Shown: positions 24,996-33,547 of the stretch, piece after piece
Layout: every line of letters starts with the position of its first letter
How positions within the stretch are numbered: position 1 is the stretch's first letter
NCBI GenBank assembly: GCA_004293285.1
Contig: RDYF01000018.1
Span: 1-53,628, forward strand
Direction of reading: 5' to 3'
Source of the DNA: Verrucomicrobiota bacterium
GTDB taxonomy: Bacteria; Verrucomicrobiota; Verrucomicrobiia; Verrucomicrobiales; Akkermansiaceae
Length of the DNA stretch: 53,628 nucleotides
Notes under the pieces: generated by a model
What the model saw: only the letters and a program-made list of their open reading frames with translations
Told to the model about the DNA's origin: nothing
The model's database searches: none
Made by a program: the position numbers and the translations under genes

Positions 24996-27794
24996 TTGGC
25001 CACAATTTCGCTAGTAACTTACCACGAAACTCCTGCTGTGGATCCTACACCATTTACACCTCCGTCGATCGAGACGCTCAACCAACTCCTACCGAGCTAC
25101 CAATTTTTGGATTTCATCGCTCAGGGAGGAATGGGGGCCGTTTACCTCGCCAAGCAAATCTCGCTCGACCGCGAGGTCGCTGTGAAAATCCTCCCCCGAG
25201 AGCTCAGCGCTGACCCAGAATTCCGAGCTTCGTTTCAAACCGAAGCTCGAGCCATGGCACGACTCAATCATCCGAACCTCATCAGCATTTACGATTCGGG
25301 CGATGTCGATGGCATGCTCTACATCGCCATGGAATACGTTCCCGGCAAATCTCTCTACCACTCGGCTTGGAACAAAATCATCGATCCTGCCGAAGCCAGC
25401 CGCATCATCATCGGCATCTGTGAGGGCCTCAGCCATGCTCACGAAAATGGCATCATCCACCGCGACATCAAACCCGCCAACATTCTCCTCACCCCGAAGG
25501 CCGAACCAAAGATTGGCGACTTCGGCCTCGCACAAGCGGTCGGCGTGAAACACGAGGGCATTGTCATGGGGACCCCAGGCTATGCCGCGCCTGAAGTCCT
25601 GACCCATCCAGACAAAGCCGACCGTCGTTCGGACATTTTCGCCGTCGGCGTCATGCTTCACGAATTGCTTACGGGGCAAAAACCCCAAGCCGGCGTAACA
25701 GCATCGAGCCTTTCTCGATGCCCGGCGGAATTTGATGTCATCATCCAACGCGCGACTCACCCCAGTCCCGTCATGCGCTATCCCGATGCCAATGCGATGG
25801 CTCAGGCCATTCGCGCCGCGCTAGGATCAAAGTCTCAGCTGAAACCGCAAACTCGGATCGCTGTCGCCCCTTCACGCACCGCCGGACCGCGCTCGATCAT
25901 CACCCCTCAGGCTGCCGCAAGCGCCCCAACCTTGCTCACGCCGTCTGACACTGGCGATGCACGGAGCCCCATTCACCCCGCTCCTTCTACCACCATGGTG
26001 GCGCAGTCGCGCAAAGCCAAAAGCTCTGTTGCTCGCAATCTTCTGATCATCGCCGCTCTGCTTTTTGTGGTTTTTGTGGTCTACCAAAAACTCGAAATCC
26101 ACCAACAAGAAGTCGCTCAAGAAAACGAAATTCTCACTCAACAAAAGAAGGCGAAAAACCCATCTCCGCAACCAACTCAGCAGCCCACACCCGCTCCGCT
26201 GAACCCTTCGACAGACACTGATCCTGAACCCACCCCAACTCGCTCGGAAACAGCTCGCGAATCGCTCGATCGACTCAAGGAGTTTTTGGTAGAGGGCTCG
26301 CGCGAAGAACTCCCGCTCAGCAGTGTGCGCCGCGGTGACCAAGATTTCTTTTATGTCAACGAGCCGATGACTTGGGACGAAGCTCAAATCTTCGCCGAAG
26401 AACACGGTGCTTTTATCGCCTTCCCTCAATCGGAAGATGACCTCACTTTCTTTGGAACTCTGATCAAAGACCAAGATGCCATTTGGATTGGTGCCGGTCG
26501 CAGTGGACGCGATCAATGGGTCCTCCTCAATGGTCAAAGCTGGCCCATTGCCAAAACGCCCCCTGGCATCGGACAGTACGCTACTCTCTCTCACTTGGGC
26601 ACCGTCCGCGCCGCTGAACCTTACCGCGCTCTTCGATTCATCATCGCTTGGTCCCGCGACGGATCGAATCCTTACTCCCTGGCCGCCATGCTAAAGGCAA
26701 CGAGCGACTCGATTGCGGCGGGCAAGCCTCGCTATCCCGCAGGCACGCTGCACTCCGGCACCCGACACTTTTTGCCCATTCTTCGCCCGCTGACCCTGGA
26801 GCAAGCACAAGACCTCGCCCGACAAGCCGCTGCACATGTTGCTGTGCTCGGTGATCGAGAAGAAAATTACTGGGTAAAAGACCACCTAGCGAAGGTTCAA
26901 GCACCCCGCGGCATTTTTCTTGGTGGACAAAAACATCATGGCGTCTGGCAATGGAATACCAAGGAACCTTGGACCTATGCCAATTGGGCTAAGGACTACC
27001 CTTCATCCAATGAGGACGCCCGACAACTCGCTTATCTGCCCGACAAAGGCTGGATCAACCTCTCGCCCGATGAGGAAGCCGATGGTGTCCTTCTGGAGTG
27101 GAGCAAGGACCAACAAGCTCCTGCCAACAAAGAACAAGCGCCCCCTGCTGCCGCACCTGATATCGCTAACCTCATCACCCGCTGCCGCGAACTGCTGACC
27201 GCTTCGGCGACGGAACGCGATGAAGCACTGGCCCAAAATGTGAAATCGTTCCAGTGGGATCTCGATGTCTGGTCGCGCAATCTCAAAGCTCTCGAGAGAA
27301 ATCGCTGGGCCGATGCCGTGGAAATCCTCAAATCTCTCGCAGAAGATCGCAAAAAGATCCCTTCCGTCGCCAAGGTCGCGCGAGTGATCGAATTGGAACA
27401 AGAAGAATTTCGCAGCGACCTCCGTGATGAAAACAAACCTGATGAAGAGGACGAGGAGGAGGACGAGGACGACGAAGATCAAGACATCCGCGAGAAACAA
27501 AGAATGCTCCGACGCTCTCTCGAGGAAGACGAAGAAAGGGAAGACGACCTCATGACCATGCCGCCAGGTATTCTCAAAGTTCACAATTTCGCCCTCGCCA
27601 AACAACAAGAAATTCTCAATGCCTACGAACTCCGCAATACCAAAATTCGCGACGCCTTTGCACTGAAAATTAAGGAGATGGGCACCGCCGCACAACAAGC
27701 GGGCCAGCTCGACCTCGTTCGCGAATTGCGCGATTACCTCGATGCCACCAAAGAACTCGACTCATGGATCGACTCCATGATGGATCCCACCTAA
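24996..27794 (+). CDS. Transmembrane Ser/Thr protein kinase with C-type-lectin-like ectodomains
   Basis: A protein of about 932 residues. The start is uncertain: TTG at 24996 or GTG at 25038; no ATG or clear ribosome site fits. The Hanks-type kinase domain spans about 30-290, with FIAQGGMGAVYLAK (Gly loop), EVAVKIL (Lys), HRDIKPANILL (catalytic loop near 155), IGDFGLA, and GTPGYAAPEVL. One transmembrane helix is near 349-363. The ectodomain has two C-type-lectin-like regions, about 450-570 (EPMTWDEAQIFAEEHGAFI) and 585-705 (EPWTYANWAKDYPSSNEDA, GWINL). It then has a very acidic stretch near 815-835 and a helical C-terminus. It probably senses an envelope or extracellular ligand and signals in the cytoplasm. 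The OmpA-like gene follows by 15 bp. Confidence 0.88.
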   Translation: MATISLVTYHETPAVDPTPFTPPSIETLNQLLPSYQFLDFIAQGGMGAVYLAKQISLDREVAVKILPRELSADPEFRASFQTEARAMARLNHPNLISIYDSGDVDGMLYIAMEYVPGKSLYHSAWNKIIDPAEASRIIIGICEGLSHAHENGIIHRDIKPANILLTPKAEPKIGDFGLAQAVGVKHEGIVMGTPGYAAPEVLTHPDKADRRSDIFAVGVMLHELLTGQKPQAGVTASSLSRCPAEFDVIIQRATHPSPVMRYPDANAMAQAIRAALGSKSQLKPQTRIAVAPSRTAGPRSIITPQAAASAPTLLTPSDTGDARSPIHPAPSTTMVAQSRKAKSSVARNLLIIAALLFVVFVVYQKLEIHQQEVAQENEILTQQKKAKNPSPQPTQQPTPAPLNPSTDTDPEPTPTRSETARESLDRLKEFLVEGSREELPLSSVRRGDQDFFYVNEPMTWDEAQIFAEEHGAFIAFPQSEDDLTFFGTLIKDQDAIWIGAGRSGRDQWVLLNGQSWPIAKTPPGIGQYATLSHLGTVRAAEPYRALRFIIAWSRDGSNPYSLAAMLKATSDSIAAGKPRYPAGTLHSGTRHFLPILRPLTLEQAQDLARQAAAHVAVLGDREENYWVKDHLAKVQAPRGIFLGGQKHHGVWQWNTKEPWTYANWAKDYPSSNEDARQLAYLPDKGWINLSPDEEADGVLLEWSKDQQAPANKEQAPPAAAPDIANLITRCRELLTASATERDEALAQNVKSFQWDLDVWSRNLKALERNRWADAVEILKSLAEDRKKIPSVAKVARVIELEQEEFRSDLRDENKPDEEDEEEDEDDEDQDIREKQRMLRRSLEEDEEREDDLMTMPPGILKVHNFALAKQQEILNAYELRNTKIRDAFALKIKEMGTAAQQAGQLDLVRELRDYLDATKELDSWIDSMMDPT

Positions 27795-27809
27795 CTGATT
27801 CCCACTACC

Positions 27810-29147
27810 ATGTCCCAAACTGCTCGCTCCAAAGCCCCCCTGATCGTGTTTCTCGTTTTGGTTCTCAGCGCCTTGAGCACCACTCTTTTTCTTCTGGAAA
27901 AGAACAAGCAGGCGAAAAAGGCTCTCCGTGACGCCCCGCCAGAGCTCACTTTGAATCCCGATGCCCCCAGCGGAAAGTCCGCTATGGAAGAGGCTGAGGA
28001 AAATCTCTCTCTCACCGGAGCCAAGCCTGTTTTCCCGAACGGTGCCGATCCTCTCGCACTCATGCATTTTATCGGCGATACTGTAGCGAAAAAAGATCAC
28101 GCGAATCTCGAAAAACTGATCGCACAATCCACCGTGAGCCCAGAAGCTGCGGATCGCCTGAAGAAACTGATCAATCGCCATACCATCACTCTCAAACCAC
28201 AACAACCGGTTCGCGAAGTCGGTGAAATCGAACTCAATAAAAAACGCCGATACTCACTCGAACTCGCCGAACGGCCTCCTGGGAGCGATCGCATTTATTT
28301 CGATCTCGTAAAAAAAGAGGGCCGATGGTTTGTCGAGCAAGTCACTTTTCCCAGTGATATGAATCTGGCCGACGATTCTGCCGAAAACGGTGACGGCATC
28401 CTCTTCGCCGACTCCCTTGCTCTTGCTGATGCCTTTCTCATGGCAGTCCTGCGACAAGACTTCGCCAACGCAAAAAAATTGGTCAATGCCCAAAAAGTTT
28501 CGGATGCGACCCTCGCCGGCCTCTGCATCTTGTTCGAGGAGGGCAATTACCGCTTGCGCCCGCAAAAACCGCTCCGCGCCATCATTCAAAAACCTCTGAT
28601 CGCTTCTTTCCTGGCTCATGTAGAGGCGTCGGATGGCAGTCAAGCCGCTCAATTTGCCGTTATCCTCAAAAAGAATTCCGCCGAAACATCTTGGACCATT
28701 GATGAACTCAATCTTGATCAATTGCTCTCCGATTACGCCCAGCGCATTGCTGGAGGCGATGTCTATTACTCACCACTCATCAAAAACCCAGCAGGCGGCG
28801 ATACCTTGGTTCTCTATTTTGAGTTCGATGAAGGCCGCCTCACTCCACGGACGGAGCGACAACTCACCATTGTGGCCAATATTCTCAAAACCGATCCAAA
28901 TAAGAAAATTCGTCTCTCAGGCCATACCGATGCCAAAGGCAGCGCGGAGTACAATCAAGGACTCTCCGCTCAGCGAGCCGACGCCGTCAAAGAATTCCTC
29001 ATTCGCTCTGCCGTCAGCCCACAACAAATCACTACGGTCGCTAAAGGTCTCAGTGAACCTCGTCGCCCCAATGTAAAGGAATCGGGTGAAGACAACCCCG
29101 ATGGTCGACGCGTGAATCGCCGCACCGAAATCTATCTCGATTTCTGA
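27810..29147 (+). CDS. OmpA-family protein with N-terminal membrane anchor
   Basis: A protein of 445 residues. One transmembrane helix near the N-terminus (PLIVFLVLVLSALSTTLFLL) is followed by about 290 residues of repeated helical segments without a known motif. The C-terminal ~115 residues are an OmpA-like peptidoglycan-binding domain: LYFEFDEGRLTPRTERQL, IRLSGHTDAKGSAEYNQGLS, QRADAVKEFL and GRRVNRRTEIYL. Arrangement and topology suggest an inner-membrane-anchored protein that grips peptidoglycan from the periplasm. It starts 15 bp after the Ser/Thr kinase gene, so the two are probably co-transcribed, and the OmpA-like protein may be a partner or target of the kinase. The pairing is inference. 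Confidence 0.88.
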   Translation: MSQTARSKAPLIVFLVLVLSALSTTLFLLEKNKQAKKALRDAPPELTLNPDAPSGKSAMEEAEENLSLTGAKPVFPNGADPLALMHFIGDTVAKKDHANLEKLIAQSTVSPEAADRLKKLINRHTITLKPQQPVREVGEIELNKKRRYSLELAERPPGSDRIYFDLVKKEGRWFVEQVTFPSDMNLADDSAENGDGILFADSLALADAFLMAVLRQDFANAKKLVNAQKVSDATLAGLCILFEEGNYRLRPQKPLRAIIQKPLIASFLAHVEASDGSQAAQFAVILKKNSAETSWTIDELNLDQLLSDYAQRIAGGDVYYSPLIKNPAGGDTLVLYFEFDEGRLTPRTERQLTIVANILKTDPNKKIRLSGHTDAKGSAEYNQGLSAQRADAVKEFLIRSAVSPQQITTVAKGLSEPRRPNVKESGEDNPDGRRVNRRTEIYLDF

Positions 29148-29161
29148 TCCTCCCCCTTCCC

Positions 29162-29181
29162 CGCCTACAGTTCAGTAGGCG
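29162..29181 (+). terminator. Hairpin after the OmpA-like gene
   Basis: CGCCTAC-agttca-GTAGGCG has 7-bp perfect arms, 15 bp after the stop at 29147. There is no T-run after it, so termination is uncertain. The rest of 29182-29394 shows no convincing gene. Confidence 0.4.
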
Positions 29182-29394
29182 CGTCGGATCGACTGGCCAA
29201 CGCCCCCCCAAAAAAACCACGTTTGGCTAAGATTCGCCTCATCCTGAATGGCAATCCCACCCAATGACGGAGCAAAAAGCCTCCCCTAGCTTCTTCGCCA
29301 ACCCAAGTAGGGCAAAAGTCAGCCCCCAAAAAAATCAGTGGTTCAACTGCCATTTCCTTCCATTGATTTGGTCCGCCACGTGCCCGCATGATAT

Positions 29395-29428
29395 AACAAA
29401 AAGCCCTCGCTAGTTTCCTAGCGAGGGC
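29395..29428 (-). terminator. Strong terminator of the 242-residue outer-membrane protein gene
   Basis: GCCCTCGCTAG (29403-29413), loop TTTC, CTAGCGAGGGC (29418-29428): an 11-bp perfect stem. On the minus strand it is followed by TTTTT. It lies 40 bp after the stop. Confidence 0.85.
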
Positions 29429-29467
29429 AACATCTATGAGTATGATCGAAGTAACCTGGAAAAGTTC

Positions 29468-30196
29468 TTAGAACGACACACCGAAGGTCATTTTGTAGAA
29501 CGAGTCAGCAGCCGTCACGTCAGCACCAGCTGCAACGCGCAGGAAAGTACCAGTCGTTGGCTCGGTGAGCTGCACGTAGGGTCCAACCCAAGTGTAGATC
29601 TCAGAATCGATGTTGTCATTGCCACCGCAAAGTTGCTCGTAGTGAACACCAGCGGAAACATAAGGATTCAGCTTGCGGCCAAATGTTGTCCAGTAGTGAA
29701 GGAATTCAGCAGAGGTAGCACCGTCGACTTCACGCAGTGTGAGGTAGGCACCAAAGTACACTTGACCTTCCCAGTTGTCGCTGCTGAGGTTGATGGTCAC
29801 GTTTGGCACAATGCCGTCACCCATCACTGGCTCATCTGCCGCAGTGGAAGAAATCAGATTACCACCCAAGAAGCCCAATTGTGGGTTGATGGAGAGGTAG
29901 TCGGTCAGAGCGTAGTTCACACCAGCGCCAGCCTCGGTCCAGTTGCCCCAGTTTCCACCGTTGTTGCCGCCCGACCAGAAAATGCCGTATGCGGTGACGT
30001 CCAGCTTGTCGCTGAGCGAATAGGATGCAGCAGCCATCGGCGCAAAACCAAAGAAAGTGTCCGTGGTCAAGCTGAGGTTAAAGCCCAAAGCTTTTTCGGC
30101 AGGAGCAGTAGCACCAGCAAGTGCGCTAGGAGCGACAGCAGCAGCCAAAACAGCAGCGAATGCGGCAGATTTCATCAGGGAGTTTGTTTGCTTCAT
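29468..30196 (-). CDS. Outer-membrane beta-barrel protein (porin-like)
   Basis: A protein of 242 residues. The signal peptide (MKQTNSLMKSAAFAAVLA, cleavage after SALAG or thereabouts) is followed by alternating amphipathic strands rich in Gly, Asn, Thr and aromatics, for example YSLSDKLDVTAYGIFW and LTDYLSINPQLGFLGG. The C-terminus is FYKMTFGVSF, with a terminal Phe as expected for Bam-assembled barrels. Eight to ten strands would fit. No specific family was recognised. The AT-rich region upstream (30197-30300) and the strong terminator suggest a single, well expressed gene. Confidence 0.75.
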   Translation of the reverse strand: MKQTNSLMKSAAFAAVLAAAVAPSALAGATAPAEKALGFNLSLTTDTFFGFAPMAAASYSLSDKLDVTAYGIFWSGGNNGGNWGNWTEAGAGVNYALTDYLSINPQLGFLGGNLISSTAADEPVMGDGIVPNVTINLSSDNWEGQVYFGAYLTLREVDGATSAEFLHYWTTFGRKLNPYVSAGVHYEQLCGGNDNIDSEIYTWVGPYVQLTEPTTGTFLRVAAGADVTAADSFYKMTFGVSF

Positions 30197-30502
30197 AGTA
30201 TTATTGTGGTTGTTTGTTGTTGTTAGTCCATGGACTTGCTCGGCTTAACCATTAAGTCTTACAAGTGCAATCTTGTTACAGCAGCAACTATGCCAACATT
30301 AAAAAATGATGAAAAAAATCGATTCCCTTGATGTAGCAAGGAAAAATCCCCCTTGTCGCCGGACCACGCGAGAAGGCCTCTCTGCTTGAACGACGTTTCC
30401 GCACTCATCGTGGCGTCTTCTGCTCTCTGCTCCTAGAGTCGACTCGATGATCGCTGCCCCCCCTCTTGCTCCCTCTGGTATTGCGCCTGAATGCTGTACG
30501 CG
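30197..30502. other. Intergenic region upstream of the outer-membrane protein gene
   Basis: 306 bp between two minus-strand barrel genes. The side near 30200-30340 is AT-rich and should hold the promoter of the 242-residue protein. No reading frame or RNA could be supported in the remainder. Confidence 0.5.
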
Positions 30503-30535
30503 AAAAAGGGGTGCAAGCTTTCGCTTGCACCCCTT
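30503..30535 (-). terminator. Strong terminator of the 195-residue barrel gene
   Basis: AAGGGGTGCAAGC (30506-30518), loop TTTC, GCTTGCACCCCTT (30523-30535): a 13-bp perfect stem. On the minus strand CCCC is followed by five T. It lies 24 bp after the stop at 30559 and resembles the previous barrel gene's terminator in its long stem and tetraloop. Confidence 0.85.
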
Positions 30536-30558
30536 GAAATCAATGAAAGAAACCAGAA

Positions 30559-31146
30559 TTAGAAGTTGTAGCGGAGACCTACTTCGTAGCCAACATTGTT
30601 GTCAGCGTCTGCGCTAGGAATGCCGAAATCGACTTCGTCGAGAACGATGTAACGAGCACCACCGAAGATCTCAACGTTCTCGTTGATGTCATAGGAAAGA
30701 CCAATCGAGCCTTGGCCGTAGATGCCACCGTCACCATAGGACATGGAGCCCATGCTCACGCGGCTGAAAGCGTAACCAGCGCCAGCGCTGACGTAGCCGT
30801 TGATGCCTGCAAACAATTCACGCTCCGCCTTGAGGTTGAAGGTGAAAGGAATGACGTCGATGTCAATTGGACCGTAGTTGGTTTCCAGCAAACCAGCTTC
30901 TACGTAAGCTGCCAAATCGCAACCAAGCAGTTGCTTGTCGAGATTACGACCTACAGAGAGAGCGTAAAGATTCAAATCACCTTCACCGGAATCACCCTGA
31001 ACGCGACCATCGGTATTAGCGAACTGACCAAATGTAGCGCCAGCAAACCAACCATCCCAGCAGTTGGAGCAGGAGGATTGTTGAACTTCACCTGCAAAAG
31101 CAGTAGCGGACAATGCGGATGTAATAATAAGTGTGTGTAGCTTCAT
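30559..31146 (-). CDS. Outer-membrane beta-barrel protein (OmpA/OmpW-like fold)
   Basis: A protein of 195 residues from ATG 31146 (MKLHTLIITSALSATAFAG, a signal peptide). An ATG 30 bp upstream is also in frame but would spoil the signal. The mature start has CSNCWDGWFAGATFGQF, so a pair of Cys could form a disulfide. Strands alternate throughout, for example YVSAGAGYAFSRVSMG and IGLSYDINENVEIFGGARY. It ends in YEVGLRYNF with the terminal Phe of outer-membrane barrels. Eight strands are likely. No transport or enzyme function can be read. Confidence 0.78.
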   Translation of the reverse strand: MKLHTLIITSALSATAFAGEVQQSSCSNCWDGWFAGATFGQFANTDGRVQGDSGEGDLNLYALSVGRNLDKQLLGCDLAAYVEAGLLETNYGPIDIDVIPFTFNLKAERELFAGINGYVSAGAGYAFSRVSMGSMSYGDGGIYGQGSIGLSYDINENVEIFGGARYIVLDEVDFGIPSADADNNVGYEVGLRYNF

Positions 31147-31490
31147 AGCGCTATAGATATGATTAGAAAAATTCATTTCGTCAATCAGAAAAATGAAATT
31201 TATTCATCATTTGTTAATATTTCTTTGATCTTCAACAAGTAATGCACGGCGCGATGAGGCGGCGGCGGATCGAAATGGATGCTTTTCCCTACCAATCGTC
31301 GGTCCGACCTTTGACCCAGACGCAAGCCATCGTTCCCAAAAACCACAGATTCACCCAATCCCATCTGTGATTCCCACGCCCAAAAAACTCTCTCAGACCT
31401 CGGAAAAGCCTGCCAATTCTCGAACTCCTTGAATCTCCCGCCCTCACTCCAGCCTTGCCAGTTCGCACGCTCCCCCCTAGTCTCGCGCTC
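31147..31490. other. Divergent intergenic region between barrel gene and tyrS
   Basis: 344 bp. The left part (31147-31240) is AT-rich and probably holds the barrel-gene promoter. The remainder presumably holds the tyrS promoter and leader. No RNA structure or small gene was recognised. Confidence 0.5.
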
Positions 31491-32681
31491 ATGTCTTTGT
31501 CGCCCGTCGATTCATTGAAAGCCCTCACTTCCGGCACCGCCAAGGTGCTGTCGGAAAAGGAATTGGCCGAAAAACTCGCTCTCGGTCGCCCACTGCGCGT
31601 GAAGCTCGGCGTCGATCCGACCGCGCCCGACATCCATTTCGGTCACACGGTGGCACTGGAAAAACTCCGCCAGTTTCAGCAACTCGGCCACCAAGCGGTG
31701 TTGATCATCGGCGATTTCACCGCCACCATCGGCGATCCGACCGGACGCTCCGCGACCCGACCTCCCCTCACGCGCGATGAAGTCCTCGCGAATGCGGAAA
31801 CCTACACCGCTCAGGCTTTTAAAATCCTCGACCGCGAGAAAACGGAAGTCGTCTACAATGGCGATTGGTTCCGCAAAATGACCTACGAAGAGGTGTTGAA
31901 GCTCAATGGCCGCGTCACGCTCCAGCAAATGCTCCAGCGCGAGGACTTCCGCACTCGGGTGCAAGCCGCGCAGGAGGTGCGACTCCACGAATTGCAATAC
32001 CCCATCATGCAGGGCTGGGACTCGGTGGTGGTGCGAAGCGATGTCGAAATCGGCGGCACGGACCAGTTGTTTAACATCCTTGTTGGTCGCGACTTGCAGA
32101 AAGAAGAAGGCCAACCCCAACAAGTGGTCATGCTCATGCCGCTGCTCGAAGGTCTCGATGGCGTGAAAAAAATGTCGAAATCCTACGGCAATTACATCGG
32201 CGTCAACGAAGCACCCCAAGAAATGTTTGGCAAGCTGATGAGCGTCTCGGACGAACTGATGGATCGCTACTATCAGCTACTCCTCGGAGAGCATCGCGAT
32301 CCCAGCCAGCACCCGATGGATGCCAAGAAATCGCTCGCACAAAAACTCACGGCGCGCTACCACGACGAACAAGCTGCCGCAGCGGCGCGCGAGGATTGGG
32401 AACTGCGTTTTTCGAAGCGCAATCTCGCCGATGCCGAATTGCCCGAGCTCTCGATCGCCCACGCGCCCGCCGAACTGACGGTTCTTTCGCTCAGCTCCTG
32501 GGCTTTTGCTCAAGCCTTCGGACTCGAAAAATCGAATGGCGAGCTGCGCAAGCAGTTCATCACCAGTGGCTCGGTGCAGTTGAATGGCGAAAAATTGCTC
32601 GATCCTAGCTCTTGCCCATCGTTGAAAAGCGGCGATATTATCAAGCTTTCGAAAAAACACGCCGTCCGCCTGATCGACTAA
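31491..32681 (+). CDS. tyrS: Tyrosyl-tRNA synthetase
   Basis: A protein of 396 residues from ATG 31491 (MSLSPVDSLKALTSG). It charges tRNA-Tyr. Class I signatures are VDPTAPDIHFGH (HIGH-type motif, 49-52) and KKMSKSYGN (KMSKS, about 226-230). Tyrosine-pocket segments include GDFTATIGDPTGRS and QGWDSVVVRSDVEIGGTDQ. The C-terminus is an S4-like RNA-binding domain (SGSVQLNGEKLLD, GDIIKLSKKHAVRL). The KMSKS form and length fit the TyrZ-type branch. It is followed within 6 bp by the small poly-Gln gene. Confidence 0.96.
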   Translation: MSLSPVDSLKALTSGTAKVLSEKELAEKLALGRPLRVKLGVDPTAPDIHFGHTVALEKLRQFQQLGHQAVLIIGDFTATIGDPTGRSATRPPLTRDEVLANAETYTAQAFKILDREKTEVVYNGDWFRKMTYEEVLKLNGRVTLQQMLQREDFRTRVQAAQEVRLHELQYPIMQGWDSVVVRSDVEIGGTDQLFNILVGRDLQKEEGQPQQVVMLMPLLEGLDGVKKMSKSYGNYIGVNEAPQEMFGKLMSVSDELMDRYYQLLLGEHRDPSQHPMDAKKSLAQKLTARYHDEQAAAAAREDWELRFSKRNLADAELPELSIAHAPAELTVLSLSSWAFAQAFGLEKSNGELRKQFITSGSVQLNGEKLLDPSSCPSLKSGDIIKLSKKHAVRLID

Positions 32682-32687
32682 TTGCCC

Positions 32688-32987
32688 ATGTCTGCTTGGT
32701 TGCCCTATGTCCTGATGCTCGCTGTCATTTTGTGGATGACTCGCCACAAATGGCAGCCATTTCTGCCCAAATTCGACATCGGCACGCCCCCACACCAGCC
32801 CAGCCAACGATTCCAAGATTATGCGGAAAACAAAAAACGCCACGACGAACAAAAGGAAGTCGATCGCATTCTCGAACGCATTTCTCAAAAAGGCATGAAA
32901 AGTCTGAGCGAGAGGGAACGCCGCATTCTCGAAAAAGCCTCGCAACACCAAAAACAACAACAACAACAACAACAATTCCCACGATGA
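32688..32987 (+). CDS. Small membrane-anchored protein with DUF6576-like segment and poly-Gln tail
   Basis: A protein of 99 residues (ATG 32688). An N-terminal transmembrane helix (WLPYVLMLAVILWMT) is followed by a basic, charged middle. The C-terminal helix VDRILERISQKGMKSLSERE and RRILEKASQ resembles the DUF6576 tail found at the end of bacterial rhomboid proteins. It ends HQK, then seven Gln, then FPR; the Gln run is encoded by seven CAA units (32955-32975). Its stop overlaps the glutaredoxin start (ATGA). Function is unknown, and the tail may be a free-standing relative of that rhomboid domain. Confidence 0.7.
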   Translation: MSAWLPYVLMLAVILWMTRHKWQPFLPKFDIGTPPHQPSQRFQDYAENKKRHDEQKEVDRILERISQKGMKSLSERERRILEKASQHQKQQQQQQQFPR

Positions 32988-33229
32988 GCCGTCCTACTCT
33001 CTACATCAAAATCGCCTGCCCATGGTGCGAAGAAGTCACTTCGTATCTCAATCGCCAACGCATCAGCTATGACACGGTCGTAGTCACGGGCAACCGCCAA
33101 GCCATGGAGGAAATGGTCGCGCTCTCGGGCCAAAGCAAGGCTCCTACACTCAACTGGCACGGCCATGTGCTGGCCGATTTCGGGGTCGAGGAGCTCGTGC
33201 CTTTTCTGCGCAAGCATTCGACCCACTAA
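32984..33229 (+). CDS. Glutaredoxin-family protein
   Basis: A protein of 81 residues from ATG 32984. The N-terminus TLYIKIACPWCEEVTSYLN carries a CPWC dithiol active site at the start of helix 1. It is followed by QRISYDTVVV, SGQSKAPTLNW (cis-Pro loop) and the C-terminal LADFGVEELVPFL. Glutaredoxins reduce disulfides or glutathionylated proteins. CPWC is unusual compared with the common CPYC, but it keeps both cysteines. It is translationally coupled to the preceding small gene. Confidence 0.85.
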   Translation: MSRPTLYIKIACPWCEEVTSYLNRQRISYDTVVVTGNRQAMEEMVALSGQSKAPTLNWHGHVLADFGVEELVPFLRKHSTH

Positions 33230-33264
33230 CTTTTCCTCACTCGCTCAGCGGCGGAGCGGCAATC

Positions 33265-33534
33265 TCACTTTTTTTCTTCGTCTTGCGGGAAATCCATTTC
33301 CACCCACTCATCGGAGTTTTTTTCATGATGGTGCGCGAGTGCGAATACGATCACGACCCCTAACGCTCCGAAGCTGATCTCTAGGATGATGGGCGTCGTG
33401 AGGATGTGGAACACCCGCGCGAAAAAATCGCCCGCAGCACCGGGGAGAAATCGACCCGACCACAGCCCGAGCAAGCCGGCGATGACGCCGAAGATGATCA
33501 AAAGAAAACCGCGAATCTGGCGAAAGGTGTTCAT
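33265..33534 (-). CDS. Small protein with two transmembrane helices, function unknown
   Basis: A protein of 89 residues. Two hydrophobic segments (FLLIIFGVIAGLLGLW, and later ISFGALGVVIVFALAH) are joined by a loop containing SGRFLPGAAGDFFARVFH. It ends in a hydrophilic acidic tail after HHHEKNSDEW. No family was recognised. It lies 13 bp after the proS stop on the same strand, so it probably belongs to the proS transcript. Coding is supported by the helix pattern and its tight spacing. Confidence 0.6.
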   Translation of the reverse strand: MNTFRQIRGFLLIIFGVIAGLLGLWSGRFLPGAAGDFFARVFHILTTPIILEISFGALGVVIVFALAHHHEKNSDEWVEMDFPQDEEKK

Positions 33535-33547
33535 GGTGAGAGGAAAT

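Noticed and set aside
29165..29389. A 74-codon minus-strand frame between the OmpA-like gene and the outer-membrane protein
   Set aside because: Trp/Arg/Gly-rich with no domain or ribosome site, and it lies between two terminator-like hairpins.
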